A stretch of 64,000 nt of DNA from Pantoea cypripedii (GTDB lineage Bacteria; Pseudomonadota; Gammaproteobacteria; Enterobacterales; Enterobacteriaceae), in NCBI RefSeq assembly GCF_011395035.1, contig NZ_CP024768.1, positions 220,586 through 284,585 on the forward strand, given 5' to 3'. Under the pieces are notes generated by a model that made no database searches, was not told the origin of the DNA, and saw only the letters and a program-made list of their open reading frames with translations. The position numbers were made by a program, and so were the translations under genes. Below, piece after piece: positions 35,967 through 45,054 of the stretch; positions within the stretch are counted from its first letter, which is position 1, and every line of letters begins with the position of its first letter.

Positions 35967-36635
35967 TTAACCGAAATTGAGCTGACGCTGGGCCGAACGT
36001 TCCGCCAGACGCTTTAACGCCGCGTTAAGCAGCACGCCATAGGCCGGCAGGAAGAAAATCATGCAGATCAGCACTTTGAAGCTGTAATCCACTAGTGCGA
36101 TTTCCACCCAGTGCTGGGCCATAAACGGGTCCGGACTTTTGTAAAAAGCGATAAAGAAAAAGGCCAGCGTATCGCTGATATTACCCAGGAACATCGCTGC
36201 GGCTGGCGCAATCCACCATTGTGGCAGACGGCGCAGGCGGTTAAAGACGTGCACATCCAGAATCTGCCCCAGCGCGTAGGCCATAAAGCTGGCGCTGGCG
36301 ATGCGCGCCACGAACAGGTTCACCTGCTCCAGCGCTGCCCACCCCTGCCACTCGCCCTGATAAAACACGCAGGAGACGACATAAGAGATCACCAGCGCCG
36401 GGACCATTACCGCCAGGATAATACGACGAGCCAGCGGCGCGCCGAAAATGCGCACGGTAAGATCGGTGGCGAGGAAAATAAACGGGAAGCTGAAGGCACC
36501 CCAGGTGGTGTTGAAACCAAAAATAGCCACCGGCAACTGCACCAGGTAGTTACTGGAGGTAATTACCAGCAGATGAAATAGCGACAGCCAGAACAGCGCA
36601 AACATGCGCTGACGCGGAGAAAAAGCGATCATCAT
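35967..36635 (-). CDS. yhhQ: Queuosine precursor transporter YhhQ
   Basis: An inner-membrane protein of the VUT/YhhQ family, reported to import the deazaguanine precursors preQ0 and preQ1. The start ATG at 36635 follows AAAAGG and gives 222 aa (E. coli 221); a longer frame to 36686 is not supported. Six or so hydrophobic segments and the blocks LVITSSNYLVQLPVAIFGF, TTWGAFSFPFIFLATDLTVR and GQILDVHVFNRLR match E. coli. An ERIC element sits just upstream. Confidence 0.92.
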   Translation of the reverse strand: MMIAFSPRQRMFALFWLSLFHLLVITSSNYLVQLPVAIFGFNTTWGAFSFPFIFLATDLTVRIFGAPLARRIILAVMVPALVISYVVSCVFYQGEWQGWAALEQVNLFVARIASASFMAYALGQILDVHVFNRLRRLPQWWIAPAAAMFLGNISDTLAFFFIAFYKSPDPFMAQHWVEIALVDYSFKVLICMIFFLPAYGVLLNAALKRLAERSAQRQLNFG

Positions 36636-36676
36636 ATTGAGCCTTTTTAGTGCTGGGGTGAGGGAACCCATTTCCA

Positions 36677-36803
36677 TACCCGTCATACTTCAAGTTGCCG
36701 CTGCGTTGGCTTCACTTGCTCACCCCAGTCACTTACTTATGTAAGCTCCTGGGGATTCTCAAGTTTGCCGCCTTGCTGCAACTCGAATTATTTAGGGTAT
36801 GAC
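36677..36803 (-). repeat. ERIC (IRU) element between yhhQ and tusA
   Basis: A full-length 127-bp element bounded by TACCCGTCATACTTC and TTTAGGGTATGAC, with the perfect ERIC core CACCCCAGTCACTTACTTAT followed by GTAAGCTCCTGGGGATTCTC. The long inverted arms include GTTGC/GCAAC and GGCGGC-type blocks. It lies between the divergent yhhQ and tusA starts, so it could sit in either leader. Confidence 0.95.
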
Positions 36804-36950
36804 GTTTAATATGGTTAATAAAAAACCGGCCGCATCTTATCGCGTTGTGCGATTTATGCAATGGTTAATATTAACGCAACCGTTATCGTCTTGCGCTGGT
36901 CATCGGGCGCGCTAGAATGAGCGGCCTTACTTGTTTGCAGACAGAGAATC

Positions 36951-37202
36951 ATGAGCGATCTTTTTCCCGCGCCGGACCACACACTCGATGCCCTTGGCCT
37001 GCGTTGCCCGGAGCCGGTGATGATGGTGCGCAAAACCGTGCGTCAGATGCAGGCCGGTGAAACCCTGCTGATTATTGCCGACGATCCGGCCACGACGCGT
37101 GATATTCCCGGCTTTTGCCGTTTTATGGAACATACCCTGCTGGCGCAGCAAACGGAAACGTTGCCGTATCAGTACCTGATCCAGAAAGGAACGGATGCCT
37201 GA
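36951..37202 (+). CDS. tusA: Sulfur carrier protein TusA
   Basis: Accepts persulfide sulfur from IscS and hands it to TusBCD for 2-thiouridine formation in tRNA. The 83-aa protein (E. coli 81) has the family hallmark LRCPEPVMMVRK with the sulfur-carrying Cys19. The ATG follows CAGAGAATC. It is convergent with zntA, only 17 nt away, and a perfect palindrome covers its stop codon. Confidence 0.95.
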   Translation: MSDLFPAPDHTLDALGLRCPEPVMMVRKTVRQMQAGETLLIIADDPATTRDIPGFCRFMEHTLLAQQTETLPYQYLIQKGTDA

Positions 37203-37214
37203 TATCAGGCATCC
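37193..37214. other. Perfect 22-bp palindrome at tusA stop
   Basis: Arms GGATGCCTGAT and ATCAGGCATCC are exact complements. The palindrome includes the tusA stop codon at 37200-37202 and reaches almost to the zntA stop codon. A long T run is missing on both sides. It may act as a shared 3'-end structure for the two convergent genes. Confidence 0.6.
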
Positions 37215-37219
37215 ACTTG

Positions 37220-39487
37220 TTAGTCACGCGAACGCAGTAACCGCAGCGCATTGGCGGTGACCAGCGCGGTAGCACCGGAATCCGCCAGCACCGCCAGCCA
37301 TAAACCGGTAAAGCCGAGCAGCGTGGTGACCAGGAACAATCCCTTCAGCCCCAGCGCCAGCGCGATATTCTGACGGATAATGCGCCGCGTGCGACGAGCC
37401 AGCGCCACGGTGCGCGGCAGAATCGCCAGGCGGTTTTGCGTCAGGGCTGCGTCGGCGGCTTCCAGCGCCACATCGGTACCGCTTTCCATCGCAATGCCTA
37501 ACGTGGCCGCTTTCATCGCCGGGGCATCGTTGATACCGTCGCCAATCATTGCCAGCGGATGTTGTTTATCCAGTTCACGAACGGCGGTGACTTTGTCCGC
37601 AGGCAGCAGACCGGCGCGATAATCAATCTGCAACGCCGCGGCAATCGCCGCAGCGGCGCGCGGGTTATCACCGGTCAGCATCAGGCTACTGATACCGAGT
37701 TTTTGTAGCGCGCTCAGGGCAGTAACCGCCTCGGCGCGCAGCCGATCCTGCAACGCCAGCAGACCCAGCGGGCGTGTATCCTGTAACAAGAGCACCACGG
37801 TTTTACCCTGCGCTTCATACTGCGCGATGGCCTGCTGTTGTTCTTCAGCCAGGTTTGTCACCTCGCGCGGTGCCAGCAACTGATAGCTGAGGCCGTGAAT
37901 CTTCGCCTGGATCCCGCTGCCTGCCAGTGTCTGCTGGTTGCTGGCGGCGGGGAGGGGCAGCCGCCGACGCACCGATTCCGCCACAATAGCCAGCGCCAGA
38001 GGATGGCTGGAACCCTGTTCAACCGCAGCGCTCAGCGCCAGCAACGAGTCCGTCTGCGCGTTGTCGAAAGCGACGATGTCGGTCACCTGTGGCTTACCTT
38101 CGGTCAGCGTGCCGGTTTTATCGAACGCCATCATCCTGACGCGACTCAGTCGTTCCAGTGCAGCTCCGCCTTTAATCAACGCGCCCTGACGCGCAGCAGC
38201 AGCCAGGCCGGAGGTGATGGCGGCCGGGGTGGAGATCACCAGCGCACAGGGGCAACCAATCAGCAGCAATGTCAGCCCTTTATAGATCCACGGCAGCCAG
38301 CCTGCGCCAGCCAGCAACGGCGGCAGCACCATCACCAGCAACGCCAGCAGCATAATTGCCGGGGTGTAGAGGCGGCTGAAGCGGTCAATAAAACGTTCAA
38401 CCGGCGCGCGATGGCTTTCCGCTTCTTCGATCAGTTGCAGGATGCGGTCAATGGCGCTGTGACCTGGCTCTGAGAGCACCTTCAGCATCACCAGTCGATC
38501 AACGCTGGTGGCACCGGCCATCACCGTTTCGCCGGGCTGACGTGCTACGGGTACCGATTCACCGGTGAGGGCGCTCTCGTCAAAGCTGGCACTTTGGTCA
38601 AGCAACTCACCATCGGCCGGTAAACGGCCACCGGCGGCAACCTCAATCACATCACCCGGCTGCAAATCTGCCAGCGCGACCTGCTGGCGCTGCGCGCCAC
38701 GCACGCGGATGGCTGTATCGGGACGCAGCGCCATCAGCGCGGTCACGCCACGGCGAGCACGGGTGGCAGCATAGGCTTCCAGTCGTTCCCCCAGCTGGAA
38801 CAGCAGCAGCACCATCGCCGCTTCGGCGTGTGCGCCAATCACCAGGGCACCGGCGGCAGCCAGCGTCATCAGGGTTTCGATACTGAAGGGTGAGCCGCTG
38901 CGCAGCAAACGCCAGGCACTGCGCGCGACCGGCAGCAAGCCGACCAGAGTGGTGGCAATAAACAGACGATCGCCCCAGATGGGGGAGACCTGGCTTAGCA
39001 GCCAGCTGGCGAGCATCAACACGCCCAGCAGCAGCAAACCGGCATTTTCCCGTAAACGGCTGGGCTGAATCTGTGGATCGGAGGAGATCAGGCTAAAACC
39101 GGCGTTTTTTACTGCCTGCTCAATGGCCGGACGGATATCATTTTCTGCGTCGACGACCAGTTTTTCGCTGGCAAAGATCACACGGGCGCTGTGCACCTGC
39201 GGTAATTTTTGCACCGCGTTTTCGATTTTGCGGGCGCAGCTCGGGCAATCCATGCCAGCAATTTGCCAGCGGAATTGTTGCGTACCGGGGCCGGGCCTGT
39301 CGCTCTCTTCGTCGGCTTCGCCACCGCCGGGGCTGCCACTGTCGCAGCAGTCGCAGCTGCTTTCCGGCGTCACCGGCTGGGCAGCGGAAATCTGTAATGT
39401 CACCGGGCGTGCGCTGCTGATGCTGCACAGCGGCTGCGGTTTGCTATGGCTTTTACCACAACGGCAGGGGTGAGAATGTTGATGCAT
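37220..39487 (-). CDS. zntA: Zn/Cd/Pb-exporting P-type ATPase
   Basis: Pumps zinc, cadmium and lead out across the inner membrane. The 755-aa product has a His/Cys-rich N-terminal tail (MHQHSHPCRCGKSH, then CDCCD near residues 45-49), a heavy-metal domain with GMDCPSCARK, the transmembrane metal site CPC (GCPCALVIS), the phosphorylation motif DKTGTLTEGK, and GDGINDAPAMK. GGAGG lies four bases before the chosen ATG at 39487. The ZntR operator just upstream supports zinc-responsive control. Confidence 0.95.
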   Translation of the reverse strand: MHQHSHPCRCGKSHSKPQPLCSISSARPVTLQISAAQPVTPESSCDCCDSGSPGGGEADEESDRPGPGTQQFRWQIAGMDCPSCARKIENAVQKLPQVHSARVIFASEKLVVDAENDIRPAIEQAVKNAGFSLISSDPQIQPSRLRENAGLLLLGVLMLASWLLSQVSPIWGDRLFIATTLVGLLPVARSAWRLLRSGSPFSIETLMTLAAAGALVIGAHAEAAMVLLLFQLGERLEAYAATRARRGVTALMALRPDTAIRVRGAQRQQVALADLQPGDVIEVAAGGRLPADGELLDQSASFDESALTGESVPVARQPGETVMAGATSVDRLVMLKVLSEPGHSAIDRILQLIEEAESHRAPVERFIDRFSRLYTPAIMLLALLVMVLPPLLAGAGWLPWIYKGLTLLLIGCPCALVISTPAAITSGLAAAARQGALIKGGAALERLSRVRMMAFDKTGTLTEGKPQVTDIVAFDNAQTDSLLALSAAVEQGSSHPLALAIVAESVRRRLPLPAASNQQTLAGSGIQAKIHGLSYQLLAPREVTNLAEEQQQAIAQYEAQGKTVVLLLQDTRPLGLLALQDRLRAEAVTALSALQKLGISSLMLTGDNPRAAAAIAAALQIDYRAGLLPADKVTAVRELDKQHPLAMIGDGINDAPAMKAATLGIAMESGTDVALEAADAALTQNRLAILPRTVALARRTRRIIRQNIALALGLKGLFLVTTLLGFTGLWLAVLADSGATALVTANALRLLRSRD

Positions 39488-39535
39488 GTAACCTCCGGAT
39501 TCAGGGGCGGGCATTAGCCCATCCCCTGATGCTAC

Positions 39536-39557
39536 ACTCTGGAGTGGACTCCAGAGT
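39536..39557 (-). promoter_or_regulatory. ZntR operator of zntA
   Basis: ACTCTGGAGT-GG-ACTCCAGAGT is a perfect 10-bp dyad with a two-base centre. The E. coli zntA promoter carries the same ACTCTGGAGT/ACTCCAGAGT dyad between its -35 and -10 boxes. ZntR (MerR family) twists this site to activate transcription when zinc is bound. It lies 48 nt before the zntA start. Confidence 0.93.
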
Positions 39558-39580
39558 CAAGCGTTAAGGTTACTTTTTCT

Positions 39581-40210
39581 TCAGTTGAGCCACAAAGAGC
39601 GCACAATCATAAAGTGACCGGCGAAGTAGCAGGCTGCGACGAGAGCGCTGTCGGCGCTGACCCGGCGGCGGTAATGCGTGATAAACCAGACGATATTTGC
39701 CAGCAGCAACAGCCCGGCACCGACCAGCAGCGAGAAGCTGTAATCGGTCGGACGGAAGAAGTAGTTCTCGGCGGCCATCCAGTTCATCACCAGCGTCATG
39801 CCGATAAAGGTGCATACCGGCCAGCGCAGTTCCTCCAGTTTCGACCAGATGATGCCAATCAACAGCACGCCGATGATCAATAGCGTGAGTGGAATCGGCC
39901 AGAAGAAACTCACCGTCATATGCGCGGCGAAGCTGATGGTGTACAGCAGATGCGAAAGAAAGAACGCCCCGAGGGCATACAGCATCTGCTGGCGTGGCAA
40001 TAGCGTCAGAGCATCGCCAAGTAGCGTGGCGACCAGGCCGGCCACAATCAGATAGTCGGTGGTGTTGAAGGTGGGTGCTTGCCAGGCCCAGGCTAACAGC
40101 AGCAGCAGGGTGACGGGTTTAAATAACCAGCGCTGCCACTGGGGGCCGCGGTATGTCGCATCGACATAGAGCCAACCGGAAAAAAGTACGGCAAGGAAAG
40201 ACCAAAGCAT
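39581..40210 (-). CDS. yhhN: Lysoplasmalogenase-family membrane protein YhhN
   Basis: A 209-aa inner-membrane protein with about seven to eight hydrophobic segments. It belongs to the YhhN/TMEM86 family, whose animal members hydrolyse lysoplasmalogens. Conserved family acids occur in VATLLGDALTLLP (about residues 59-71) and FLSHLLYTISF. The bacterial substrate is unknown. It lies upstream of zntA on the same strand and is divergent from yhhM. Confidence 0.9.
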   Translation of the reverse strand: MLWSFLAVLFSGWLYVDATYRGPQWQRWLFKPVTLLLLLAWAWQAPTFNTTDYLIVAGLVATLLGDALTLLPRQQMLYALGAFFLSHLLYTISFAAHMTVSFFWPIPLTLLIIGVLLIGIIWSKLEELRWPVCTFIGMTLVMNWMAAENYFFRPTDYSFSLLVGAGLLLLANIVWFITHYRRRVSADSALVAACYFAGHFMIVRSLWLN

Positions 40211-40375
40211 GTTTTCTCCCTTTTTCTGGACGTGTTGTCCGCCAGTCTGATGAATTTTCCCAAAATCGCCAACCCAGTGTATGTTACCGGCGATGAATGT
40301 GACAATCGGGCAACTCTGGTTGTATGCTTTGTCGTCTTTACCTTTCCGACACTAACGCAAAGCACGAGCGAAAAC

Positions 40376-40732
40376 ATGAGCAAACCACCGCTACTCTTTT
40401 TTATCGTTCTGGCGATTATTGCCGTTTTGGCGACCCGTCAGTTTATCAAACAGCGCCGCGAAACCGCGGTAAACGATGTTTCCCCGATCCGCTCCCTGAG
40501 TGTCGAGGTTAAAACCAAGCGTGAGTATCCGTCACCGAACCGTCGCTCGCGTCAGCGTGAAGTGATTGCCGGGGAAGATATGCGTTATGAAGCCTGGTTC
40601 CATCCTCTGAATGGCGCAGGGGATTTCAGGTTGATCATTAATGCCGGCGATTATCATCAGATGGATAAAGGCGTGAAGGGCGAACTGAAAATGCAGGGCA
40701 GCCGGTTTGTGAGTTTTACCCCGGTGCAATAA
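40376..40732 (+). CDS. yhhM: DUF2500 protein YhhM
   Basis: A 118-aa protein (E. coli YhhM 119) with one N-terminal membrane segment (PPLLFFIVLAIIAVLAT, residues 4-20) and a soluble domain with the family blocks RRSRQREV, MRYEAWF, DYHQMDKGVKGEL and GSRFVSF. The start at 40376 gives the family's MSKPPL beginning; an earlier in-frame ATG at 40232 adds 48 unsupported residues. Function is unknown. Confidence 0.9.
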   Translation: MSKPPLLFFIVLAIIAVLATRQFIKQRRETAVNDVSPIRSLSVEVKTKREYPSPNRRSRQREVIAGEDMRYEAWFHPLNGAGDFRLIINAGDYHQMDKGVKGELKMQGSRFVSFTPVQ

Positions 40733-40756
40733 TTATGGCTGTGCGGTTATTGGCAC

Positions 40757-40809
40757 GGTCGGCATGAATACCGACCCTACGATGTAGGGTGCGCATTTAT
40801 GCGCACCTG
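40757..40809. repeat. Pair of GTAG-headed REP-like palindromes (GTAGGG subtype)
   Basis: The minus copy GGTCGGCATGAATACCGACC then CTAC (40757-40780) and the plus copy GTAGGGTGCGCATTTATGCG then CACCTG (40784-40809) face head to head with only 3 bp between. It lies between the convergent ends of yhhM and yhhL and could terminate both. Confidence 0.87.
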
Positions 40810-40816
40810 AACCAGG

Positions 40817-41086
40817 TTACATCTTCGGGTAATGCTTTTTCTGCCACGCCAGCAACTCAAACACGCCGAAAAAGAATATTTTCCATTGTGTGGCTCGCCC
40901 CAGCTTTGGCGCTTCTTTCGGCTGCGTGGCGCGCAGCAATACCAGCTGCAACCCATGCATGATGACCATAAAGAACAGCGCGACATGCACAAAATAGCGC
41001 AGCGGCACGGGAAACGGATGCACCAGATTTAACAGTAAAAACGCCCAGACGCAGATCATCAATAAACGTCCCAGATTAAGCCACAT
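40817..41086 (-). CDS. yhhL: DUF1145 membrane protein YhhL
   Basis: An 89-aa protein (E. coli YhhL 89) with two hydrophobic segments and the family block HGLQLVLLRAT. The ATG at 41086 overlaps the rsmD stop by 1 nt (TGATG), so translation is coupled; a GTG one codon earlier is also possible. Function is unknown. Confidence 0.9.
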   Translation of the reverse strand: MWLNLGRLLMICVWAFLLLNLVHPFPVPLRYFVHVALFFMVIMHGLQLVLLRATQPKEAPKLGRATQWKIFFFGVFELLAWQKKHYPKM

Positions 41087-41685
41087 CACGCATCTCCTTG
41101 TTGGCGTTGGTATAAGCGATAAGCGACCTGTCCGGCAATTTTCTCGCGATAAAGATCCCAGTTAGCAGGCACCGGTAACGCGCCATGTTCCACTTCGCTT
41201 TCGACATAGATTAGCGCATCTTCCGCCAGCCAGCCGTTCTGCTCCAGCAGGGCCAGCGTCTCCTGCAATAACCCCTTACGAAATGGTGGATCGACGAACA
41301 CCACATCAAAAGGCTCACCCGGCTGGCTCAGCCATTGCAGCGTATTGGTTTGGACCACTTTGCCGTTACCGGCACGCAGCGTTTGCAGGTTCTGCGTCAG
41401 TTGCTGCGCCACCGGCCGCTCCAGCTCCAGCAGGGTGGCGGAGGCGGCAAAACGCGACAGCGCTTCCAGGCCAAGTGCGCCACTGCCAGCAAAACAATCC
41501 AGGCAGCGCGCCTGCTGGATATCCGGGGCCAGCCAGTTAAACAGGGTTTCACGCACCCGATCGGTGGTCGGCCGCAGGCCCGTGCTATCGGGAACGGGCA
41601 ATTTACGACCGCGCCATTGGCCGCCAATGATACGGATCTGACCAGCAGCGCCGCTGCTGCGGGGGGATTTACTCATTTTGCTCAC
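41086..41685 (-). CDS. rsmD: 16S rRNA (guanine(966)-N2)-methyltransferase
   Basis: Methylates G966 of 16S rRNA on assembled small subunits. The 199-aa protein (E. coli 198) has the SAM-binding block CLDCFAGSGALGLEALSR (about residues 58-75) and the catalytic DPPF motif in FDVVFVDPPFRKGLL. The N-terminal GAAGQIRIIGGQWRGRKLPV is the RNA-binding family start. It is divergent from ftsY as in E. coli and coupled to yhhL. Confidence 0.95.
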   Translation of the reverse strand: MSKMSKSPRSSGAAGQIRIIGGQWRGRKLPVPDSTGLRPTTDRVRETLFNWLAPDIQQARCLDCFAGSGALGLEALSRFAASATLLELERPVAQQLTQNLQTLRAGNGKVVQTNTLQWLSQPGEPFDVVFVDPPFRKGLLQETLALLEQNGWLAEDALIYVESEVEHGALPVPANWDLYREKIAGQVAYRLYQRQQGDA

Positions 41686-41905
41686 AACTCGTCATAATTT
41701 GTTGCGTAGTTTAACGGGCGTGGCAGGCAGAAGAAACGTAAAAAAGGGTGCTGTGGTGCGCTGGCTGGAAAGTGTTAGACTAGTGAGTTGGTATGGCACG
41801 CGTAATTCACTGATTTTTACGCGGCTGAAGCCTTCAAATTGAATTTTTTATCCCCTGGGAACAGCGTGCTACCGGGAATAAGCCATCGAGGAGTGTAGTC
41901 ACACA

Positions 41906-43291
41906 ATGGCAAAAGAGAAAAAACGCGGCTTTTTTTCCTGGCTAGGCTTTGGCAAAGAAGAAGAGGCGCAACAGCCAGCGGAAGAGAAGCAGCAACCTGC
42001 TGAAGTGGCGCAGGAGCCAGCCGTTGAAGAGAGCGCGTTAGATCGTGCCGAAGCGCAGGCTGAAGAAACCGTTGCCGTCACCGAGCAGGTGGCACAACAA
42101 CAGGAAGCCCCTGTCGCTGAACCCATTACTGCGGTTGAAGAAGAGGTTCTGCCGGAAGCGAGCGTACAGCCTGAGGTCGCACCGATTGAAGAAGAACCTC
42201 AGATTGAAGAGCTGGCACAGGACGAGGACGACATTGCGCTGAGCGATGAAGAACTGGAAGCGCTGGCACTGGCTGAAACTGCACCTGAGACAGAGGAACC
42301 GGAGGACACCGTCAGCGATCTGCCGCTGGCCGCCGCACCGATTGTTCCGCAGGAGCAGGAGCGTCCAACCAAAGAGGGCTTCTTTGCCCGTCTGAAACGC
42401 AGCCTGGTAAAAACCCGTGAAAATCTTGGTTCCGGATTTATCGGGCTGTTCCGCGGCAAGAAAATCGATGACGATCTGTTTGAGGAGCTGGAAGAACAGC
42501 TGCTGATTGCGGACGTTGGCGTCGAAACCACGCGCCGCATTATCGCCAATCTGACCCAGCAGGCGAACCGTAAGCAGCTGCGTGATGCAGAAGCGTTATA
42601 CGGTTTGTTGAAGGCAGAGATGGCCGGCATTCTCGATAAAGTGGATGCGCCACTGGATGTCGCGGGCAAAACGCCATTCGTTATTCTGATGGTGGGTGTC
42701 AACGGCGTCGGTAAAACCACCACTATCGGTAAGCTGGCGCGCCAGTATCAGGCCGAAGGCAAATCTGTGATGCTGGCTGCGGGTGATACGTTCCGTGCCG
42801 CTGCGGTTGAGCAGCTTCAGGTTTGGGGCCAGCGTAATAACATTCCTGTTATCGCGCAGCATACCGGTGCTGATTCCGCGTCAGTCATTTTTGACGCTAT
42901 TCAGGCGGCGAAAGCGCGTCATGTCGATGTCCTGATTGCCGATACGGCGGGCCGCCTGCAGAACAAATCGCACCTGATGGAAGAATTGAAGAAAATCACC
43001 CGTGTGATGAAGAAGCTGGATGAAGATGCGCCGCACGAAGTGATGCTGACGATTGATGCCAGCACCGGGCAAAACGCGATCAGCCAGGCCAAACTGTTCC
43101 ATGAAGCGGTGGGCCTGACCGGCATCACGCTGACAAAACTGGATGGCACCGCGAAAGGCGGTGTGATCTTCTCGGTTGCCGATCAGTTTGGCATTCCGAT
43201 TCGTTATATCGGTGTCGGGGAAGGCATCGAGGATTTACGGCCGTTTAAGGCCGCAGACTTTATTGAGGCACTGTTTGCCCGAGAGGACTAA
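41906..43291 (+). CDS. ftsY: Signal recognition particle receptor FtsY
   Basis: GTPase that receives SRP-ribosome complexes at the inner membrane. The 461-aa protein (E. coli 497) has the membrane-associating start AKEKKRGFFSWLGFG, a long acidic Glu/Ala/Gln-rich A domain (about 16-150) and an NG domain with GVNGVGKTTTIGKLA (P loop), DTFRAAAVEQL, DTAGR and TKLDGTAKGG. The shorter size comes from the low-complexity A domain. First gene of ftsYEX; ftsE follows after 5 nt. Confidence 0.96.
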   Translation: MAKEKKRGFFSWLGFGKEEEAQQPAEEKQQPAEVAQEPAVEESALDRAEAQAEETVAVTEQVAQQQEAPVAEPITAVEEEVLPEASVQPEVAPIEEEPQIEELAQDEDDIALSDEELEALALAETAPETEEPEDTVSDLPLAAAPIVPQEQERPTKEGFFARLKRSLVKTRENLGSGFIGLFRGKKIDDDLFEELEEQLLIADVGVETTRRIIANLTQQANRKQLRDAEALYGLLKAEMAGILDKVDAPLDVAGKTPFVILMVGVNGVGKTTTIGKLARQYQAEGKSVMLAAGDTFRAAAVEQLQVWGQRNNIPVIAQHTGADSASVIFDAIQAAKARHVDVLIADTAGRLQNKSHLMEELKKITRVMKKLDEDAPHEVMLTIDASTGQNAISQAKLFHEAVGLTGITLTKLDGTAKGGVIFSVADQFGIPIRYIGVGEGIEDLRPFKAADFIEALFARED

Positions 43292-43296
43292 TTGGG

Positions 43297-43965
43297 ATGA
43301 TTCGCTTTGAAGAGGTCAGTAAGGCATATCTGGGCGGACGCCAGGCGCTCCAGGGTGTGGATTTCCATCTGCGCCCCGGCGAAATGGCGTTTCTGACCGG
43401 CCACTCTGGCGCGGGGAAAAGTACCTTACTGAAGCTGATTTGTGGCATTGAGCGCCCGAGCGCCGGGCAGATCTGGTTCAGCGGGCACGACATTACCCGG
43501 CTGCGGAATAGCGAAGTGCCCTTTTTACGTCGCCAGATTGGTATGATCTTCCAGGATCACCATCTGCTGATGGACCGTTCAGTGTATGACAACGTGGCAA
43601 TCCCGCTGATTATCTCGGGTGCCAGCGGTGAGGACATTCGTCGTCGCGTGTCGGCGGCGCTGGATAAAGTCGGCCTGCTCGACAAAGCGAAAAGTTTCCC
43701 GATTCAGCTCTCTGGCGGTGAACAGCAACGCGTCGGGATTGCCCGTGCCGTGGTGAATAAGCCCGCCGTGCTGCTGGCGGATGAACCGACCGGTAACCTC
43801 GACGAAGCCTTGTCTGAAGATATTTTGCGCCTGTTTGAAGAGTTCAATCGCGTGGGTGTCACGGTGCTGATGGCGACCCATGATATGGGGCTGATAGCCC
43901 GGCGTAACTACCGCATGATGACGCTTAATCAGGGACGCCTGCACGGAGGCCATGATGGTCAATAA
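43297..43965 (+). CDS. ftsE: Cell division ATP-binding protein FtsE
   Basis: ATPase partner of FtsX at the division ring, where the pair activates periplasmic murein hydrolases through EnvC. The 222-aa product equals E. coli FtsE and has Walker A GHSGAGKSTLLK, signature LSGGEQQRVGIARA, Walker B VLLADEPTGNLD and the switch His in MATHD. It overlaps ftsX by 14 nt. Confidence 0.97.
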   Translation: MIRFEEVSKAYLGGRQALQGVDFHLRPGEMAFLTGHSGAGKSTLLKLICGIERPSAGQIWFSGHDITRLRNSEVPFLRRQIGMIFQDHHLLMDRSVYDNVAIPLIISGASGEDIRRRVSAALDKVGLLDKAKSFPIQLSGGEQQRVGIARAVVNKPAVLLADEPTGNLDEALSEDILRLFEEFNRVGVTVLMATHDMGLIARRNYRMMTLNQGRLHGGHDGQ

Positions 43966-44938
43966 ACGCAATAAGCGCGCACCTGCGCCAAAAGCGAAAC
44001 AACCGTCGAAAAGCAAAGCGCTGAAGGGCGGTTGGCAGGAACAGTGGCGCTATGCGCTGCGCGGCACGGTGTCTGATATGTGGCGTCAGCCGCTGGCGAC
44101 ACTGCTGACGGTGATGGTTATTGCTATTTCGCTGACGCTGCCGAGCGTCTGCTATATGGTGTGGAAAAACGTCAGCCAGGCGGCGACCCAGTGGTATCCG
44201 GCACCGCAGCTGACGGTTTATCTCTCCAAAACGCTGGATGACACTGCGGCAGAAAACGTCACCGCACAGCTTAAGCAGCTGGACGGCGTGGATAACGTCA
44301 ATTATCTGACGCGTGAAGAGGCGCTCAACGAGTTCCGCAACTGGTCTGGTTTTGGTGGTGCGATGGATATGCTGGAGCAGAATCCGTTGCCTGCGGTGGC
44401 GATCATCACGCCGAAACTGAATTTCCAGAACTCGGATACCATGGCGAATCTGCGCGACCGCGTAGCGAAAGTGCAGGGCGTGGATGAAGTGCGGATGGAT
44501 GACAGCTGGTTTGCCCGTCTGGCAGCGCTGACCGGTCTGGTTGGGCAAATTGCCTCGATGATCGGCCTGTTGATGGTGATTGCGGTGTTCCTGGTGATTG
44601 GCAACAGCGTGCGTCTCAGCATCTTTGCCCGTCGCGATACCATTAATGTGCAGAAGCTGATCGGTGCCACCGATGGCTTTATTCTGCGTCCGTTCCTGTA
44701 CGGCGGTGCCTTGCTCGGTTTCAGCGGTGCGGTGTTGTCGCTGATTTTGTCTGAAGTGCTGGTGCTGCGTCTGCAATCTGTGGTGGCGCAGGTGGCGACG
44801 GTGTTCGGTACCACCTTTGTTCTGGAAGGTTTTTCCTGGGATGAAGGGCTGCTGCTGCTGTTGATTGCCGCGATTATTGGCTGGATTGCCGCCTGGCTGG
44901 CGACAGTACAACATTTACGCCGATTTACGCCGCAGTAA
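43952..44938 (+). CDS. ftsX: Cell division protein FtsX
   Basis: Membrane partner of FtsE with four transmembrane segments and a periplasmic loop that contacts EnvC. The 328-aa frame starts with two adjacent ATGs (43952 and 43955) after GGAGG; spacing favours the second, so the true protein may be one residue shorter. E. coli FtsX is 352 aa; the missing length is in the variable basic N-terminal tail. The core TVMVIAISLTLPSVCYMV and FARRDTINVQKLIGATDGF blocks are intact. Confidence 0.95.
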   Translation: MMVNKRNKRAPAPKAKQPSKSKALKGGWQEQWRYALRGTVSDMWRQPLATLLTVMVIAISLTLPSVCYMVWKNVSQAATQWYPAPQLTVYLSKTLDDTAAENVTAQLKQLDGVDNVNYLTREEALNEFRNWSGFGGAMDMLEQNPLPAVAIITPKLNFQNSDTMANLRDRVAKVQGVDEVRMDDSWFARLAALTGLVGQIASMIGLLMVIAVFLVIGNSVRLSIFARRDTINVQKLIGATDGFILRPFLYGGALLGFSGAVLSLILSEVLVLRLQSVVAQVATVFGTTFVLEGFSWDEGLLLLLIAAIIGWIAAWLATVQHLRRFTPQ

Positions 44939-44967
44939 ACGTCTGACACATTTTTTTGGTATAATAG

Positions 44968-45004
44968 TCCTCTGCTGCCGGCACTCGGGCGCAGAGGATT
45001 TTTT
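44968..45004 (+). terminator. ftsX terminator
   Basis: TCCTCTGC pairs with GCAGAGGA around a 15-base loop and runs into six T residues, 30 nt past ftsX. It separates the cell-division genes from rpoH. Confidence 0.85.
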
Positions 45005-45054
45005 CTCCGCTTCCCTTCCTGTCATCTGTGTGTAAAATATTCACTGTTACTATG

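Noticed and set aside
44943..44965. CTGACA and TATAAT boxes after ftsX as a promoter
   Set aside because: Only 11 bp separate them, too short for sigma-70, and they abut the ftsX terminator.
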